Source of the DNA: Planctomycetaceae bacterium
GTDB taxonomy: Bacteria; Planctomycetota; Planctomycetia; Planctomycetales; Planctomycetaceae
Length of the DNA stretch: 13,044 nucleotides
Assembly: GCA_020426085.1 (NCBI GenBank)
Contig: JAGQQP010000058.1
Location: 1 to 13,044, forward strand
Direction of reading: 5' to 3'
The notes beneath the pieces were generated by a model. That model was not told where the DNA came from and did no database searches. It saw nothing but the letters and a program-made list of their open reading frames with translations. How positions within the stretch are numbered: position 1 is the stretch's first letter; the number at the start of each line of letters is the position of its first letter. Below are positions 1-7,113 of the stretch, piece after piece. The translations under genes and the position numbers were made by a program.

Positions 1-689
1 TTTCACAAAGCGCTAGTGGTGAAAAGATCTTCCATGTAAGAGATGAAGGCTATCAGGTCGGGCAGAAAGAAGCACGCGGCCCCAACACACGCAAACGCTT
101 GAGCTTCCATACAGACCGCTGTGATGTCATCGGTTTTCTCTGCCTGCAGCAGGCACTTTCAGGGGGAAATAATCAGCTGGTCAGCTCCGTTTCCCTGTTC
201 AATGAAATGCGTCAGCGTTTTCCCGAACTGACGAAAATCCTGATGCAGCCTTATTATTATCTCCGACATAATGTCGATACAGGAAATCAGAAACCGTTCT
301 GCCAGCAACCGGTCTTCTCTGTTCAGGACGGACATTTTGCCGGTAGTTTTTTACGGGTTCTGATTGAACGTGCTTATGCCTCGCCGGAACTTCCCGATAT
401 GACACCGCAACAGCGAGAGGCGCTGGACCAGTTGGAAGCGGTAGCTGAATCTCCCGAATTCAGTGTCACCTTCCGGCAGGAACCGGGTGACTTGCTCTTC
501 CTGAACAACTGGGTCACATTTCATCGTCGTGATGACTTTGAAGACGCGGAAGAACCGCATTTGAAACGACATTTACTGCGCGTCTGGTTAGCTGTTCCCA
601 ACAGTCGTCCTTTGAACCCGCTGTTTGCAGACAATTATGGTAACACGGAAGCCGGTGCAGTCCGCGGAGGCATGTTGCCTTCCCGTTGA
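1..689 (+). CDS. TauD/TfdA-family 2-oxoglutarate/Fe(II)-dependent dioxygenase, 5' truncated by window edge
   Basis: The reading frame is open from the left edge (first whole codon at base 3) to the TGA at 687-689, giving 228 visible residues. The first in-frame start-like codon, TTG at 99, lies inside the family's metal motif, so it is an internal leucine and the true start is off-window. Visible residues 35-38 (FHTD) give the His-x-Asp Fe(II) ligand pair. The distal His is in the VTFHRRDD stretch (about residue 174). Basic residues follow in a HLLRVWLA segment (Arg about 189 or 193), where the family places its 2-oxoglutarate-binding Arg. TauD/TfdA enzymes hydroxylate small organic substrates by oxidative decarboxylation of 2-oxoglutarate, usually in the cytoplasm. 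The substrate cannot be told from this fragment. The next gene starts 57 bases downstream on the same strand with no clear terminator between, so co-transcription is possible. Confidence 0.85.
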   Translation, partial: SQSASGEKIFHVRDEGYQVGQKEARGPNTRKRLSFHTDRCDVIGFLCLQQALSGGNNQLVSSVSLFNEMRQRFPELTKILMQPYYYLRHNVDTGNQKPFCQQPVFSVQDGHFAGSFLRVLIERAYASPELPDMTPQQREALDQLEAVAESPEFSVTFRQEPGDLLFLNNWVTFHRRDDFEDAEEPHLKRHLLRVWLAVPNSRPLNPLFADNYGNTEAGAVRGGMLPSR

Positions 690-746
690 AATTCTCTTCT
701 AAATGTTGCGGGATCTGCCTCACTATATCCCCCTTGATTCGGGCTT

Positions 747-1322
747 GTGACAGACCGGGATTCCGTTAAAATTCAGAATCCCTCTGTTTCTGTTCCTGTT
801 CAGATCTTGAATCACATGATTCGTAATTCGCAGCCGCAAGATGACCTCTCTCGTGAATCCGATCAAAGCGGACACACGTTCGAGCGCATTGTCTTAGACG
901 AGATTCATCCTGATTTTCTCGACACTCTGGATCAATCAGCGGTTCCGACTGTAACCGGCGTTAGAAAAATCATCTACCTCATCCTGGCTGCCCTGTTTTT
1001 TATCCTGGGTGTACTGGGGGTTGCCTTACCCGTTCTGCCAACCACACCTTTTCTCTTACTGACCAGTTATTTTCTCATCAGAACCTCTCCGCGATTAAAT
1101 GCTGCTCTGCTGCGGTCGCCTGTTCTGGGACAGGTTCTGAAAGAATGGCAACAGGATGGAGGTGTGCGTCTGAGTGTCAAAATCCAGGCGATCTCAATTG
1201 TAGTACTCGTCATTGCAGCCACTTTGCTGTTTTCGCCACTTTCTATCCTGCTGAAATCCCTGCTGGTAATCCTTGCCTGCATCGGAATCGTGGTCGTAAT
1301 TCGCCTTCCCGGTCTCCCCTGA
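747..1322 (+). CDS. DUF454 (YbaN-like) inner-membrane protein
   Basis: This encodes 191 residues. From about residue 72 onward it matches the DUF454/YbaN family: a first hydrophobic helix (about 74-94), the hallmark PVLPTTPFLLL segment (95-105), a TSPRLNAALL stretch, a conserved Trp-Gln pair near 134, and two more hydrophobic helices (about 146-163 and 167-187). E. coli YbaN is about 125 residues, so this protein carries roughly 70 extra N-terminal residues that are polar, acidic and probably unstructured. The family's function is unknown; it is an integral membrane protein. The start is uncertain. The GTG at 747 gives the longest frame but has no clear Shine-Dalgarno sequence. ATG 816 (residue 24) is an alternative that leaves the membrane domain intact. 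It sits 57 bases after the dioxygenase gene. Confidence 0.8.
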   Translation: MTDRDSVKIQNPSVSVPVQILNHMIRNSQPQDDLSRESDQSGHTFERIVLDEIHPDFLDTLDQSAVPTVTGVRKIIYLILAALFFILGVLGVALPVLPTTPFLLLTSYFLIRTSPRLNAALLRSPVLGQVLKEWQQDGGVRLSVKIQAISIVVLVIAATLLFSPLSILLKSLLVILACIGIVVVIRLPGLP

Positions 1323-1325
1323 AAA

Positions 1326-1346
1326 AACTCAACAGTACACTGAGTT
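1326..1346. terminator. weak hairpin after DUF454 gene
   Basis: AACTCA (1326-1331) and TGAGTT (1341-1346) form a 6-bp inverted repeat around a 9-base loop, four bases after the DUF454 stop. An A-run precedes it, but only TTCCCTC follows on the + strand, so it lacks a proper U-tract. It may be a weak terminator, an RNA-end stabiliser or chance. The rest of 1347-1492 shows no gene or clear signal. Confidence 0.22.
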
Positions 1347-1492
1347 CCCTCTCCCAGGTACCCTGACCAACTTTGATTCGGGACGACTGAATCCTTACAA
1401 AATCGGGTGCATCCTCTACCGGCATCGACTAGAATAAGCCCAGCGATTCAACATTCACTTGAGTCCAGTATGGCATTCATGTCTCAAAAACA

Positions 1493-1521
1493 TTGGATTC
1501 GAATCTTAATCATTCTATGAA
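1493..1521 (+). promoter_or_regulatory. possible promoter for the isomerase-DUF2237 operon
   Basis: TTGGAT (1493-1498) and TATGAA (1516-1521) are 17 bases apart, a sigma70-like arrangement with moderate matches (3/6 and 4/6). It would start transcription about 50 bases before ATG 1579. A perfect 10-base palindrome, GATTCGAATC (1496-1505), overlaps the -35 and spacer and could be an operator. The call rests on pattern alone. Confidence 0.22.
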
Positions 1522-1578
1522 TGGCATCATTGATTCAGACGCATACCAGCATTAATTCCACAACAAGGAGTCCAGAAG

Positions 1579-2502
1579 ATGCAACGTCGAGATTTTCTGA
1601 AAAACAGTCTGGCAGCAGGTAGTGCTGCCCTCATTGCCGGCACTGCTGCTCAAGCTGCGGGAGAAGACCAGCCCAAACCATTCCAGCTCAAATACGCTCC
1701 CCACTTTGGCATGTTTAAAAATGCTGCCGGCGATGATCCCATTGAACAGCTGAAATTCGCCTCCGACCAGGGTTTCACAGCCTGGGAAGACAACGGCATG
1801 AAAAAGAAACCCAAAGAACTGCAGCAGAAAATCGCAGATACGATGGAAAAACTCAATATGCAGATGGGTGTCTTCGTCGCCCATGGCTCGATTGGCAAAA
1901 CAACGTTCACCCGCAAGGACAAAGAAGTCTGGGATTCCGTTCTGAAAGACATCAAGGAATCGGTCGAAGTCGCCAAACGTGTCAATGCAAAATGGATGAC
2001 CGTCGTTCCGGGAAATCTGGACGAAGGCCCTCGCAGTCGCCTGGCAGAAGGCTATCAGACGGCCAACGTGATCGAATTACTCAGACGCTGTGCCGACATC
2101 TTTGAACCGCATGGCATGGTGATGGTCCTGGAACCATTAAACTGGTTTGCCAATCATGGCGGTGTATTCCTGCAGGGTTCTCCTCAGGCCTATGCGCTCT
2201 GTAAAGCAGTTGACAGCCCTTCCTGTAAAATTCTGTTTGACATTTATCACCAGCAGATCACTGAAGGAAACCTGATTGTCAACATCGACAACAGCTGGGA
2301 TGAAATTGGCTATTTTCAATCCGGCGATAACCCGGGCCGTAAAGAACCGGGCACGGGCGAAATCAATTATCTGAATGTCTTCAAGCACATTCATTCCAAA
2401 GGATTTGACGGAATTATTGGAATGGAACACGGTAATTCCAAACCGGGCAAAGAAGGTGACATGGCCGTCATTGAAGCTTACAGAGAGGTAGACCGGTTCT
2501 AA
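1579..2502 (+). CDS. hydroxypyruvate isomerase-like sugar isomerase/epimerase (xylose isomerase-like TIM barrel), Tat signal
   Basis: This encodes 307 residues. The start ATG 1579 is preceded by AAGGAG (1565-1570) at an 8-base spacing. The N-terminus is a twin-arginine signal: RRDFLK at residues 3-8, then an Ala-rich hydrophobic stretch ending near AQAA at 24-27, so the mature enzyme is probably exported folded. The remainder resembles the hydroxypyruvate isomerase (Hyi) branch of the AP-endonuclease-2/xylose-isomerase-like TIM barrels. Likely metal ligands and active-site residues are Glu185 (in VLEPLNW), Asp221 and His224 (in FDIYHQQ), Gln247, and Glu283 (in GMEHG). The loop GRKEPGTGEINY (253-264) is typical of Hyi-like proteins. 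Known relatives interconvert hydroxypyruvate and tartronate semialdehyde or epimerise keto-sugars; the true substrate here is not determined. It is followed after one base by a DUF2237 gene, so the two are almost certainly co-translated. Confidence 0.85.
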   Translation: MQRRDFLKNSLAAGSAALIAGTAAQAAGEDQPKPFQLKYAPHFGMFKNAAGDDPIEQLKFASDQGFTAWEDNGMKKKPKELQQKIADTMEKLNMQMGVFVAHGSIGKTTFTRKDKEVWDSVLKDIKESVEVAKRVNAKWMTVVPGNLDEGPRSRLAEGYQTANVIELLRRCADIFEPHGMVMVLEPLNWFANHGGVFLQGSPQAYALCKAVDSPSCKILFDIYHQQITEGNLIVNIDNSWDEIGYFQSGDNPGRKEPGTGEINYLNVFKHIHSKGFDGIIGMEHGNSKPGKEGDMAVIEAYREVDRF

Positions 2503-2503
2503 T

Positions 2504-2878
2504 ATGACTCAGAAAAAAGCAAAAAATGTTCTCGGCACCGAACTGGAAACCTGTTCGATGGATCCTGTCACCGGATTTTATCGGGACGGCTGCTGTAATA
2601 CAGGAGCGTCTGATATGGGGCTGCATACAGTGTGCATCGAAGCGACAGCAGAATTCCTGGAATTCTCAAAGGAACGCGGAAATGACCTGAGTACGCCGCA
2701 TCCCATGTACGACTTTCCGGGCCTGAAACCGGGAGATCGCTGGTGCCTGTGCGTCGAACGCTGGAAAGAAGCACTCGAAGCAGGAATGGCACCACGAGTC
2801 AAACTGGAAGCCTGTCACATTTCAACACTCGAATTTGTCGACCTCGAAGATCTGCAGAAATACGCTGTCGAAGTCTGA
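2504..2878 (+). CDS. DUF2237 family protein
   Basis: This encodes 124 residues and matches DUF2237, a small single-domain family of unknown function. Recognisable features are the start of the domain at NVLGTELE (residues 8-15), CSMDPVTGFYRDGCC (17-31), TVCIEAT (42-48), GDRWCLCVERW (77-87) and a LEACHIST segment (101-108). There are seven cysteines (17, 30, 31, 44, 81, 83, 104) in a protein with no signal peptide, which suggests a cytoplasmic metal-binding or redox-sensitive protein; that is inference. ATG 2504 follows the TAA of the upstream isomerase (2500-2502) by one base. The best Shine-Dalgarno-like sequence (GAGAGG) lies inside the upstream gene, pointing to translational coupling. A strong hairpin follows 25 bases after its stop codon. 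Confidence 0.85.
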   Translation: MTQKKAKNVLGTELETCSMDPVTGFYRDGCCNTGASDMGLHTVCIEATAEFLEFSKERGNDLSTPHPMYDFPGLKPGDRWCLCVERWKEALEAGMAPRVKLEACHISTLEFVDLEDLQKYAVEV

Positions 2879-2903
2879 CGGTTCTGAATAACCTTCTCAG
2901 ATA

Positions 2904-2944
2904 AAAAAACCACGGAGACCAACATCAGGGCTCCGTGGTTTTTT
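2904..2944. terminator. bidirectional rho-independent terminator
   Basis: The arms at 2904-2917 (six A then CCACGGAG) and 2931-2944 (CTCCGTGG then six T) are perfect 14-base complements around a 13-base loop. The T-run serves the + strand (DUF2237 end at 2878) and the A-run gives a U-tract on the - strand (sugar dehydrogenase end at 2971). It therefore ends both convergent operons. Confidence 0.93.
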
Positions 2945-2970
2945 ATTAAACTCTGAATTGCGGGATTCCC

Positions 2971-4176
2971 CTACTTCGCTTTCAGCATGAAGATTTCGCT
3001 GAAGGAAGAAGTAAGAAACATTTCGCCGTTCTGATCGGTTCCAAATGTCATCACCGGAATACTGGGAGATTCAATCACGTGATTGGCAGTCACCTTCTTA
3101 CTCTGGGCATCGTAGTTCAACGCCCAGAATTTCCCGGAGACATAATCACCATAAATGTAGGATCCTACGATGGCGGGAATTGCTTTCCCACGATAAACCG
3201 TACCCCCGGTGATGGACTTGCCGACTTCATGATCGTATTCCCAGATTGGCTCAATCAAATGCTTACGGGGTTCGACACCATTCAGTCCAAAAGGATGCTT
3301 CCCTTCGCGAACGGACCAACCGTAATTTCCGCCTTTGACAATCAGATCAATTTCTTCCCAGACCCCTTGTCCGACATCGCCGGCCCACAGCACACCGGTT
3401 TTGGTATCGAAAGCAATCCGCCAGGGGTTTCGCAATCCATACGCCCAGATTTCTTTACGGATGGTCGGGAAAGTTGCTTTCTTCCCGTCCTCGAACGGGT
3501 TGTCTTTCGGAATCGCGTAGTTCAATCCTTCCGATTTATGATCCACGTCAATCCGGCAGATACTGCCCAGGACACTGGAAAGATTCTGTCCGTTATGAAA
3601 AGCATCTCCGCCTGCTCCGCCGTCCCCAAAGGCAATATACAGCATGCCATCTGGCCCAAAGACGATTGTTCCACCGTTATGATTCCAGGCAGGCTGTGCA
3701 ACTCGCATCAGAACTTCTTCTGAATCGGCAGCCGCTTTATCGGGATTATCTTTGGAGACCTTAAAGCGGGAAATCACGGAATAATTATGGGATTTACCAG
3801 GCGTACTGTAGTAGACGAAAAACTCACCGTTAGATTTGTAATCGGGGTGAAAAGCCAGTCCCAGTAAACCTTCTTCGTTCTTCTTATCGTGGTAAGAGAC
3901 TCGTTCCGAAATATCGAGAAACAACTTCCCTTCTTCCAGATCTTCATCTTCTGGTGTATTGGGAACTACAAAGATCTTCCCTTTTTGAGCGGCAATAAAC
4001 AGACGGTTCGAATCATCGCCTGCATGCGTAATGACAATCGGCCGGTCAATTTTCAGGTAGGGAAATACTTTCACGATCTTTACAGGAGCCGGAGAAGTAT
4101 CAACCTGTTCTTCAGCAACCAGCGATGGCGTGAAACACAACGTAAACAATAACAGCAGTGTAGAAATTGATTTCAT
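2971..4176 (-). CDS. PQQ-dependent glucose/sorbosone dehydrogenase-like beta-propeller, secreted
   Basis: This encodes 401 residues from ATG 4176. The frame extends upstream to 4302, but those 42 residues are not signal-like. ATG 4176 begins a classic Sec signal peptide (MKSISTLLLLFTLCF..., cleavage near residues 20-22) with AGAAGA upstream. The mature part matches the GSDH/sorbosone dehydrogenase family (PF07995 type), a six-bladed propeller: EEGLLGLAFHPDY (about 101-113), WNHNGG with the probable catalytic His166, then FGPDGMLYIAFGDGG, GLRNPWRIAFD (about 247-257) and GGNYGWSVREG. Relatives oxidise aldoses to lactones with PQQ, or are inactive binding propellers. No haem CxxCH site is present, so electrons would go to a separate carrier. 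It is the last gene of the minus-strand run, 135 bases after the NPCBM gene, and ends at the shared terminator. Confidence 0.88.
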   Translation of the reverse strand: MKSISTLLLLFTLCFTPSLVAEEQVDTSPAPVKIVKVFPYLKIDRPIVITHAGDDSNRLFIAAQKGKIFVVPNTPEDEDLEEGKLFLDISERVSYHDKKNEEGLLGLAFHPDYKSNGEFFVYYSTPGKSHNYSVISRFKVSKDNPDKAAADSEEVLMRVAQPAWNHNGGTIVFGPDGMLYIAFGDGGAGGDAFHNGQNLSSVLGSICRIDVDHKSEGLNYAIPKDNPFEDGKKATFPTIRKEIWAYGLRNPWRIAFDTKTGVLWAGDVGQGVWEEIDLIVKGGNYGWSVREGKHPFGLNGVEPRKHLIEPIWEYDHEVGKSITGGTVYRGKAIPAIVGSYIYGDYVSGKFWALNYDAQSKKVTANHVIESPSIPVMTFGTDQNGEMFLTSSFSEIFMLKAK

Positions 4177-4311
4177 TAGATGTCTTCTTTGTAATGGTTT
4201 GGAATTAACAGGTGGGACAATCATGCAAAGCTGTCCACCAGAATAGAAAAAACAGTTCGATGATGCTACTGATTGACGAGTCAACTTTAGTGTGACATTC
4301 AAAAAACAGAA

Positions 4312-5514
4312 TTACTGTTTTTGCAGCAGGACGGGACGCAGCCAGTTGACGTGATCATCCATGTCTGCATTCTTACCAAACTCGACTTTCAGAATCAGTT
4401 CCTGAGCGCCAGTGACATCGATGCGCGGGACTTCAACCAGACGCAGCTGGTTATCTGAAAGTGACTGCTGAAAAACGACGCGCTGATCCACCAGAATGAA
4501 AACATCCACGTCCCCCCGACCGGTCGTCGCTTCATCCAGACCAACCGCTGTCTGAAATCCTGCATACTTTCCATCCAGTTGATACTGTAACTCGCCTGCG
4601 CTATGCATCCCCAGACCAGAGAAATATTCTTTCCCCTCAGTCACCAGAGGGCCACGGAGTACATTGCGATTCCGTTCCCAGTTCCATTTCTGGCTGAAAT
4701 AAGGAGTGAACCGGTATGCGGCAGGATCCAGATCGGAAACCGGAATCGACTTCCCACCCCGAGGAGTAATTGTTTCGATCATACTCATCGGACAGACAAG
4801 ACTGGCACCGAATAAGGTCTTCGCCGAAACCGTTTCCTGACTCAATGCCAGCTCCGATACCGTCACACGCGTTCCGTTCGTCAGGTTCAGAACATACCGC
4901 AGCTGTTTCGGCTGTGGAAAATTAACCAGTTCCGGATTAAAACAGAAACACTGAATCCCCCCGCGCGGAACGGAAGTTTCTCCTGCAGCTGAGTCAAAAC
5001 GGAATGAGTTCTCGTTGAAACCGATGAACTCACCCTGCAGATGATCTCCATTTTTCAGAAAGAAGAGATCATCATTTTGCTTCGGTCGGTCTGTTTTTTT
5101 CAGCAACTCGACTTGTGTGACTCGCGACGCAGGCCAGTCAAAAAAAGCAGTCGTGACCGTCTCCAGAGGTACACGCCATTCCGGTTGCTCCGGAAGTGCA
5201 TTCAAACGAACCAGCAGAAAATCTTCTTCAGAACGAACCAGATCCCCCCAAATGCGATCATTGTTTGCCAGAATCAGCATCCCCGTTTTTTTCCAGGGAA
5301 GGCGGGCATGGTCCAGATTGACACAAATGACATCAGCGGCTGGGACAGTCTTGCTTTCCGTATTCAGTTGCAATGTCAGCTGGTTCTGCTTGATTTTTGT
5401 CAACGTCCCATTCAGTTTTTCACCACTGACCAGCTCCAGTTCCGCAGCCTGTACCGGATTCAGTAACGTAAGTCCGAGGAGCATGTATAAAATGAAGGGT
5501 ACGACAGATCGCAT
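4312..5514 (-). CDS. secreted NPCBM-domain protein with four N-terminal beta repeats
   Basis: This encodes 400 residues from ATG 5514, which gives a compact signal peptide (MRSVVPFILYMLLGLTLL, cleavage near AA at 23-24) with GGTGA at 5519-5523, four bases upstream. A longer frame begins at TTG 5550, overlapping the preceding gene's stop codon as TTGA, but it lacks a Shine-Dalgarno sequence. Residues about 260-398 match NPCBM, a galactose-binding-like beta-sandwich linked to carbohydrate binding: YFSGLGMHSAGELQYQLDG, then GRGDVDVFILVD and a final HVNWLRPVLL. The N-terminal half holds four diverged copies of a roughly 42-residue unit (about 26-67, 80-125, 151-192, 209-251). Each has a pattern of hydrophobic, N/S-G-D/E, L-x-G, alternating hydrophobics, then VP and a final Ile/Val strand. 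No catalytic motif is seen. The role is probably binding of a glycan or envelope component. Confidence 0.78.
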   Translation of the reverse strand: MRSVVPFILYMLLGLTLLNPVQAAELELVSGEKLNGTLTKIKQNQLTLQLNTESKTVPAADVICVNLDHARLPWKKTGMLILANNDRIWGDLVRSEEDFLLVRLNALPEQPEWRVPLETVTTAFFDWPASRVTQVELLKKTDRPKQNDDLFFLKNGDHLQGEFIGFNENSFRFDSAAGETSVPRGGIQCFCFNPELVNFPQPKQLRYVLNLTNGTRVTVSELALSQETVSAKTLFGASLVCPMSMIETITPRGGKSIPVSDLDPAAYRFTPYFSQKWNWERNRNVLRGPLVTEGKEYFSGLGMHSAGELQYQLDGKYAGFQTAVGLDEATTGRGDVDVFILVDQRVVFQQSLSDNQLRLVEVPRIDVTGAQELILKVEFGKNADMDDHVNWLRPVLLQKQ

Positions 5515-5546
5515 GAGGTCACCAGAGACAATTAAAGCGAATAATT

Positions 5547-6686
5547 TCAACGCTGGAAGATCGGTATATTATTCCGGGGAATCTGTAAAACGATACACGA
5601 CATGGCGGTACTGTATTCCACACAGTTGGAACTGTCCGGTCTCCAGCTGCCACTCGACATCTGCCCGGAGATAAGCTCATCACGAATTGCGGAATACCAG
5701 CCTTCCCAGTAATTTCTCCCTGCCTGCCACATCGCCTGGACGGCGTAATACTGTCCGTAATAGTAGTGGCTGCCGCGAAAGTAGCGCTGGTTCGGCAGAT
5801 GCCGCATCAGGTACCCCAGTCCATTTTCGATTTCGGGACCTTCATAGATGCCTGCACTGTATAAGGCAACAACGCCGGCAGCGGATCGGGGAAACTCACT
5901 CTCTGCCTGGCGAACCAGCTGGTAGCGAAATCCGCCATCCGGGTTCTGGCTCTGCTTCACATAATCAATACAGCGATCAATAACATCCTTAGAAATAAAG
6001 ATCCCGCAATTCCGCGCCGCCCGCAGCGCCATGATCTGACAGACGGTCACAGAAAGGTCCGCGTCTTTACTCTCCGGCGTATAACGCCAGCCCCCTTTGG
6101 AATTCTGCGATTTCACAATCAACTCAACCGCTTTCTCCAGTTTCGCACGGACATCCTTGCTGTGAGTCATTCCATAGACTTCCGCCAGAAATAACGTGGC
6201 AAATCCGTGACCGTACATCGGCCCGTGAGAAATACTATCGGGCGAAATGATATAACCTGAAGGCTTGCAGGAAGCCAGAATAAAATCGACCGCTTTCTGC
6301 ACCTGGATTCCATACTTGCCCCTTCCGGGAGTATTTCCATCTGCAAGAAAAGCCATCCCACACAGTGCCGTCACCGCGACATTACTTTTAAAGGTGGAAC
6401 CTGACCCAAAAGAACCATCAGAATGCTGGCGCTCCGCCAGAAACTGCAGACCACGACTGACGGCAGTTCGCGTTGGCAGGGTGTAATACTTCTTCCCCTG
6501 GGCATCGATGGAACGGTTAATCTCCGCCTGAGCCATCAAATTTGCCTGTCCCCCTGCGATCAAAAGACCTGAAACAAGCAGGAGTCTCGCAATGAGAGTG
6601 CGAATGACTGGTCGTTGTTTGTTGTAAAAAAATCGATATCGCAAAATAGCCACTGACCCTGAACAGAGTTGAAAGCTTCGTCTCAC
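5547..6686 (-). CDS. secreted prenyltransferase/squalene-oxidase repeat (alpha/alpha-barrel) protein
   Basis: This encodes 379 residues from GTG 6686. After a basic start, a hydrophobic segment (about 31-46, ending near LMAQA at 50-54) acts as signal or anchor. The body is an alpha/alpha-toroid with squalene-cyclase-like QW motifs: RQHSDGSFGS (86-95), QNSKGGWRY (194-202), QNPDGGFRY (247-255) and SSGSWRP (344-350). The catalytic DxDD motif of true squalene-hopene cyclases is absent, so a terpene cyclase role is unlikely. Such exported repeat proteins recur in planctomycetes and their function is unknown. The start is uncertain: GTG 6686 has no Shine-Dalgarno sequence, while GTG 6653 (residue 12) follows AGGG and leaves the hydrophobic segment intact. 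It lies 67 bases after the lipoprotein gene; its stop is 32 bases before the NPCBM ATG. Confidence 0.82.
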   Translation of the reverse strand: MRRSFQLCSGSVAILRYRFFYNKQRPVIRTLIARLLLVSGLLIAGGQANLMAQAEINRSIDAQGKKYYTLPTRTAVSRGLQFLAERQHSDGSFGSGSTFKSNVAVTALCGMAFLADGNTPGRGKYGIQVQKAVDFILASCKPSGYIISPDSISHGPMYGHGFATLFLAEVYGMTHSKDVRAKLEKAVELIVKSQNSKGGWRYTPESKDADLSVTVCQIMALRAARNCGIFISKDVIDRCIDYVKQSQNPDGGFRYQLVRQAESEFPRSAAGVVALYSAGIYEGPEIENGLGYLMRHLPNQRYFRGSHYYYGQYYAVQAMWQAGRNYWEGWYSAIRDELISGQMSSGSWRPDSSNCVEYSTAMSCIVLQIPRNNIPIFQR

Positions 6687-6753
6687 TTACAGCATTGTAC
6701 GATATGTCAGGGTAATGAAAAGCAGTAGTCAGTAAAAAGCGGCACACATCCGA

Positions 6754-7113
6754 TTATGGACGGATCACTTCCGGATATTTCGAATTGCCATCTGACAGCT
6801 GAGGCACAGGATGCAATGCCTCTCCCGGACGTGGCTGAACGTAAGGTCGTGTGCGAATCGACTGTTCGATTGCCAGTCGGGACTCGGTCCGCTGTGTACT
6901 GAAATCACGCGGCCGCACAACTCCTGGTCCCAGAGCACTGGAAGGGAGTGGATCTTCCAGTTCCAGCATTTTCCTTTCTTCCATTTTATCGCTGCGAGTC
7001 ATTGCCTGGCGCCCCGAAAAAATACGGGAAATCCGCGTATTTGAGGCATTAATGCAGCCCGTACACACAGGCAGCAATAATGTGATCAGCAACAATCGAA
7101 AACAGGGATTCAT
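6754..7113 (-). CDS. small predicted lipoprotein of unknown function
   Basis: This encodes 119 residues starting at ATG 7113. The N-terminus MNPCFRLLLITLLLPVCTGC is a hydrophobic signal ending in a T-G-Cys lipobox-like site at Cys20. Position -3 is Cys17 rather than the usual Leu, and Cys17 itself (LPVC) is an alternative site. The mature part is polar and Pro/Arg-rich with no recognisable domain, apparently largely disordered (for example SIRTRPYVQPRPGEALHPVP). I do not recognise a family. No strong Shine-Dalgarno sequence precedes the ATG. It is the first gene of the minus-strand run of four exported proteins, so an envelope accessory or anchoring role is possible; this is inference from context only. 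Confidence 0.6.
   Translation of the reverse strand: MNPCFRLLLITLLLPVCTGCINASNTRISRIFSGRQAMTRSDKMEERKMLELEDPLPSSALGPGVVRPRDFSTQRTESRLAIEQSIRTRPYVQPRPGEALHPVPQLSDGNSKYPEVIRP

Noticed and set aside
3079..3723. 214-codon open frame on the + strand
   Set aside because: It is antisense to the well-supported sugar dehydrogenase gene and its translation has no family resemblance.
4273..4284. Palindrome TTGACGAGTCAA resembling a -35 element or operator upstream of the sugar dehydrogenase
   Set aside because: No acceptable -10 element lies at the right distance on the minus strand, and a 12-base near-palindrome alone is not enough.
4177..4302. Upstream extension of the sugar dehydrogenase frame to 4302
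   Set aside because: The extra 42 residues are not signal-like and would bury the real signal peptide that begins at ATG 4176.
5515..5550. TTG start at 5550 overlapping the previous stop codon (TTGA), which would suggest tight coupling
   Set aside because: There is no Shine-Dalgarno sequence before the TTG, and ATG 5514 gives a cleaner signal peptide with GGTGA upstream. It remains a minor alternative.
6666..6720. Possible -10 sequence TACAAT just before the squalene-repeat gene on the minus strand
   Set aside because: No good -35 sits at a normal spacing, and the start would fall almost on the GTG. Too weak to list.
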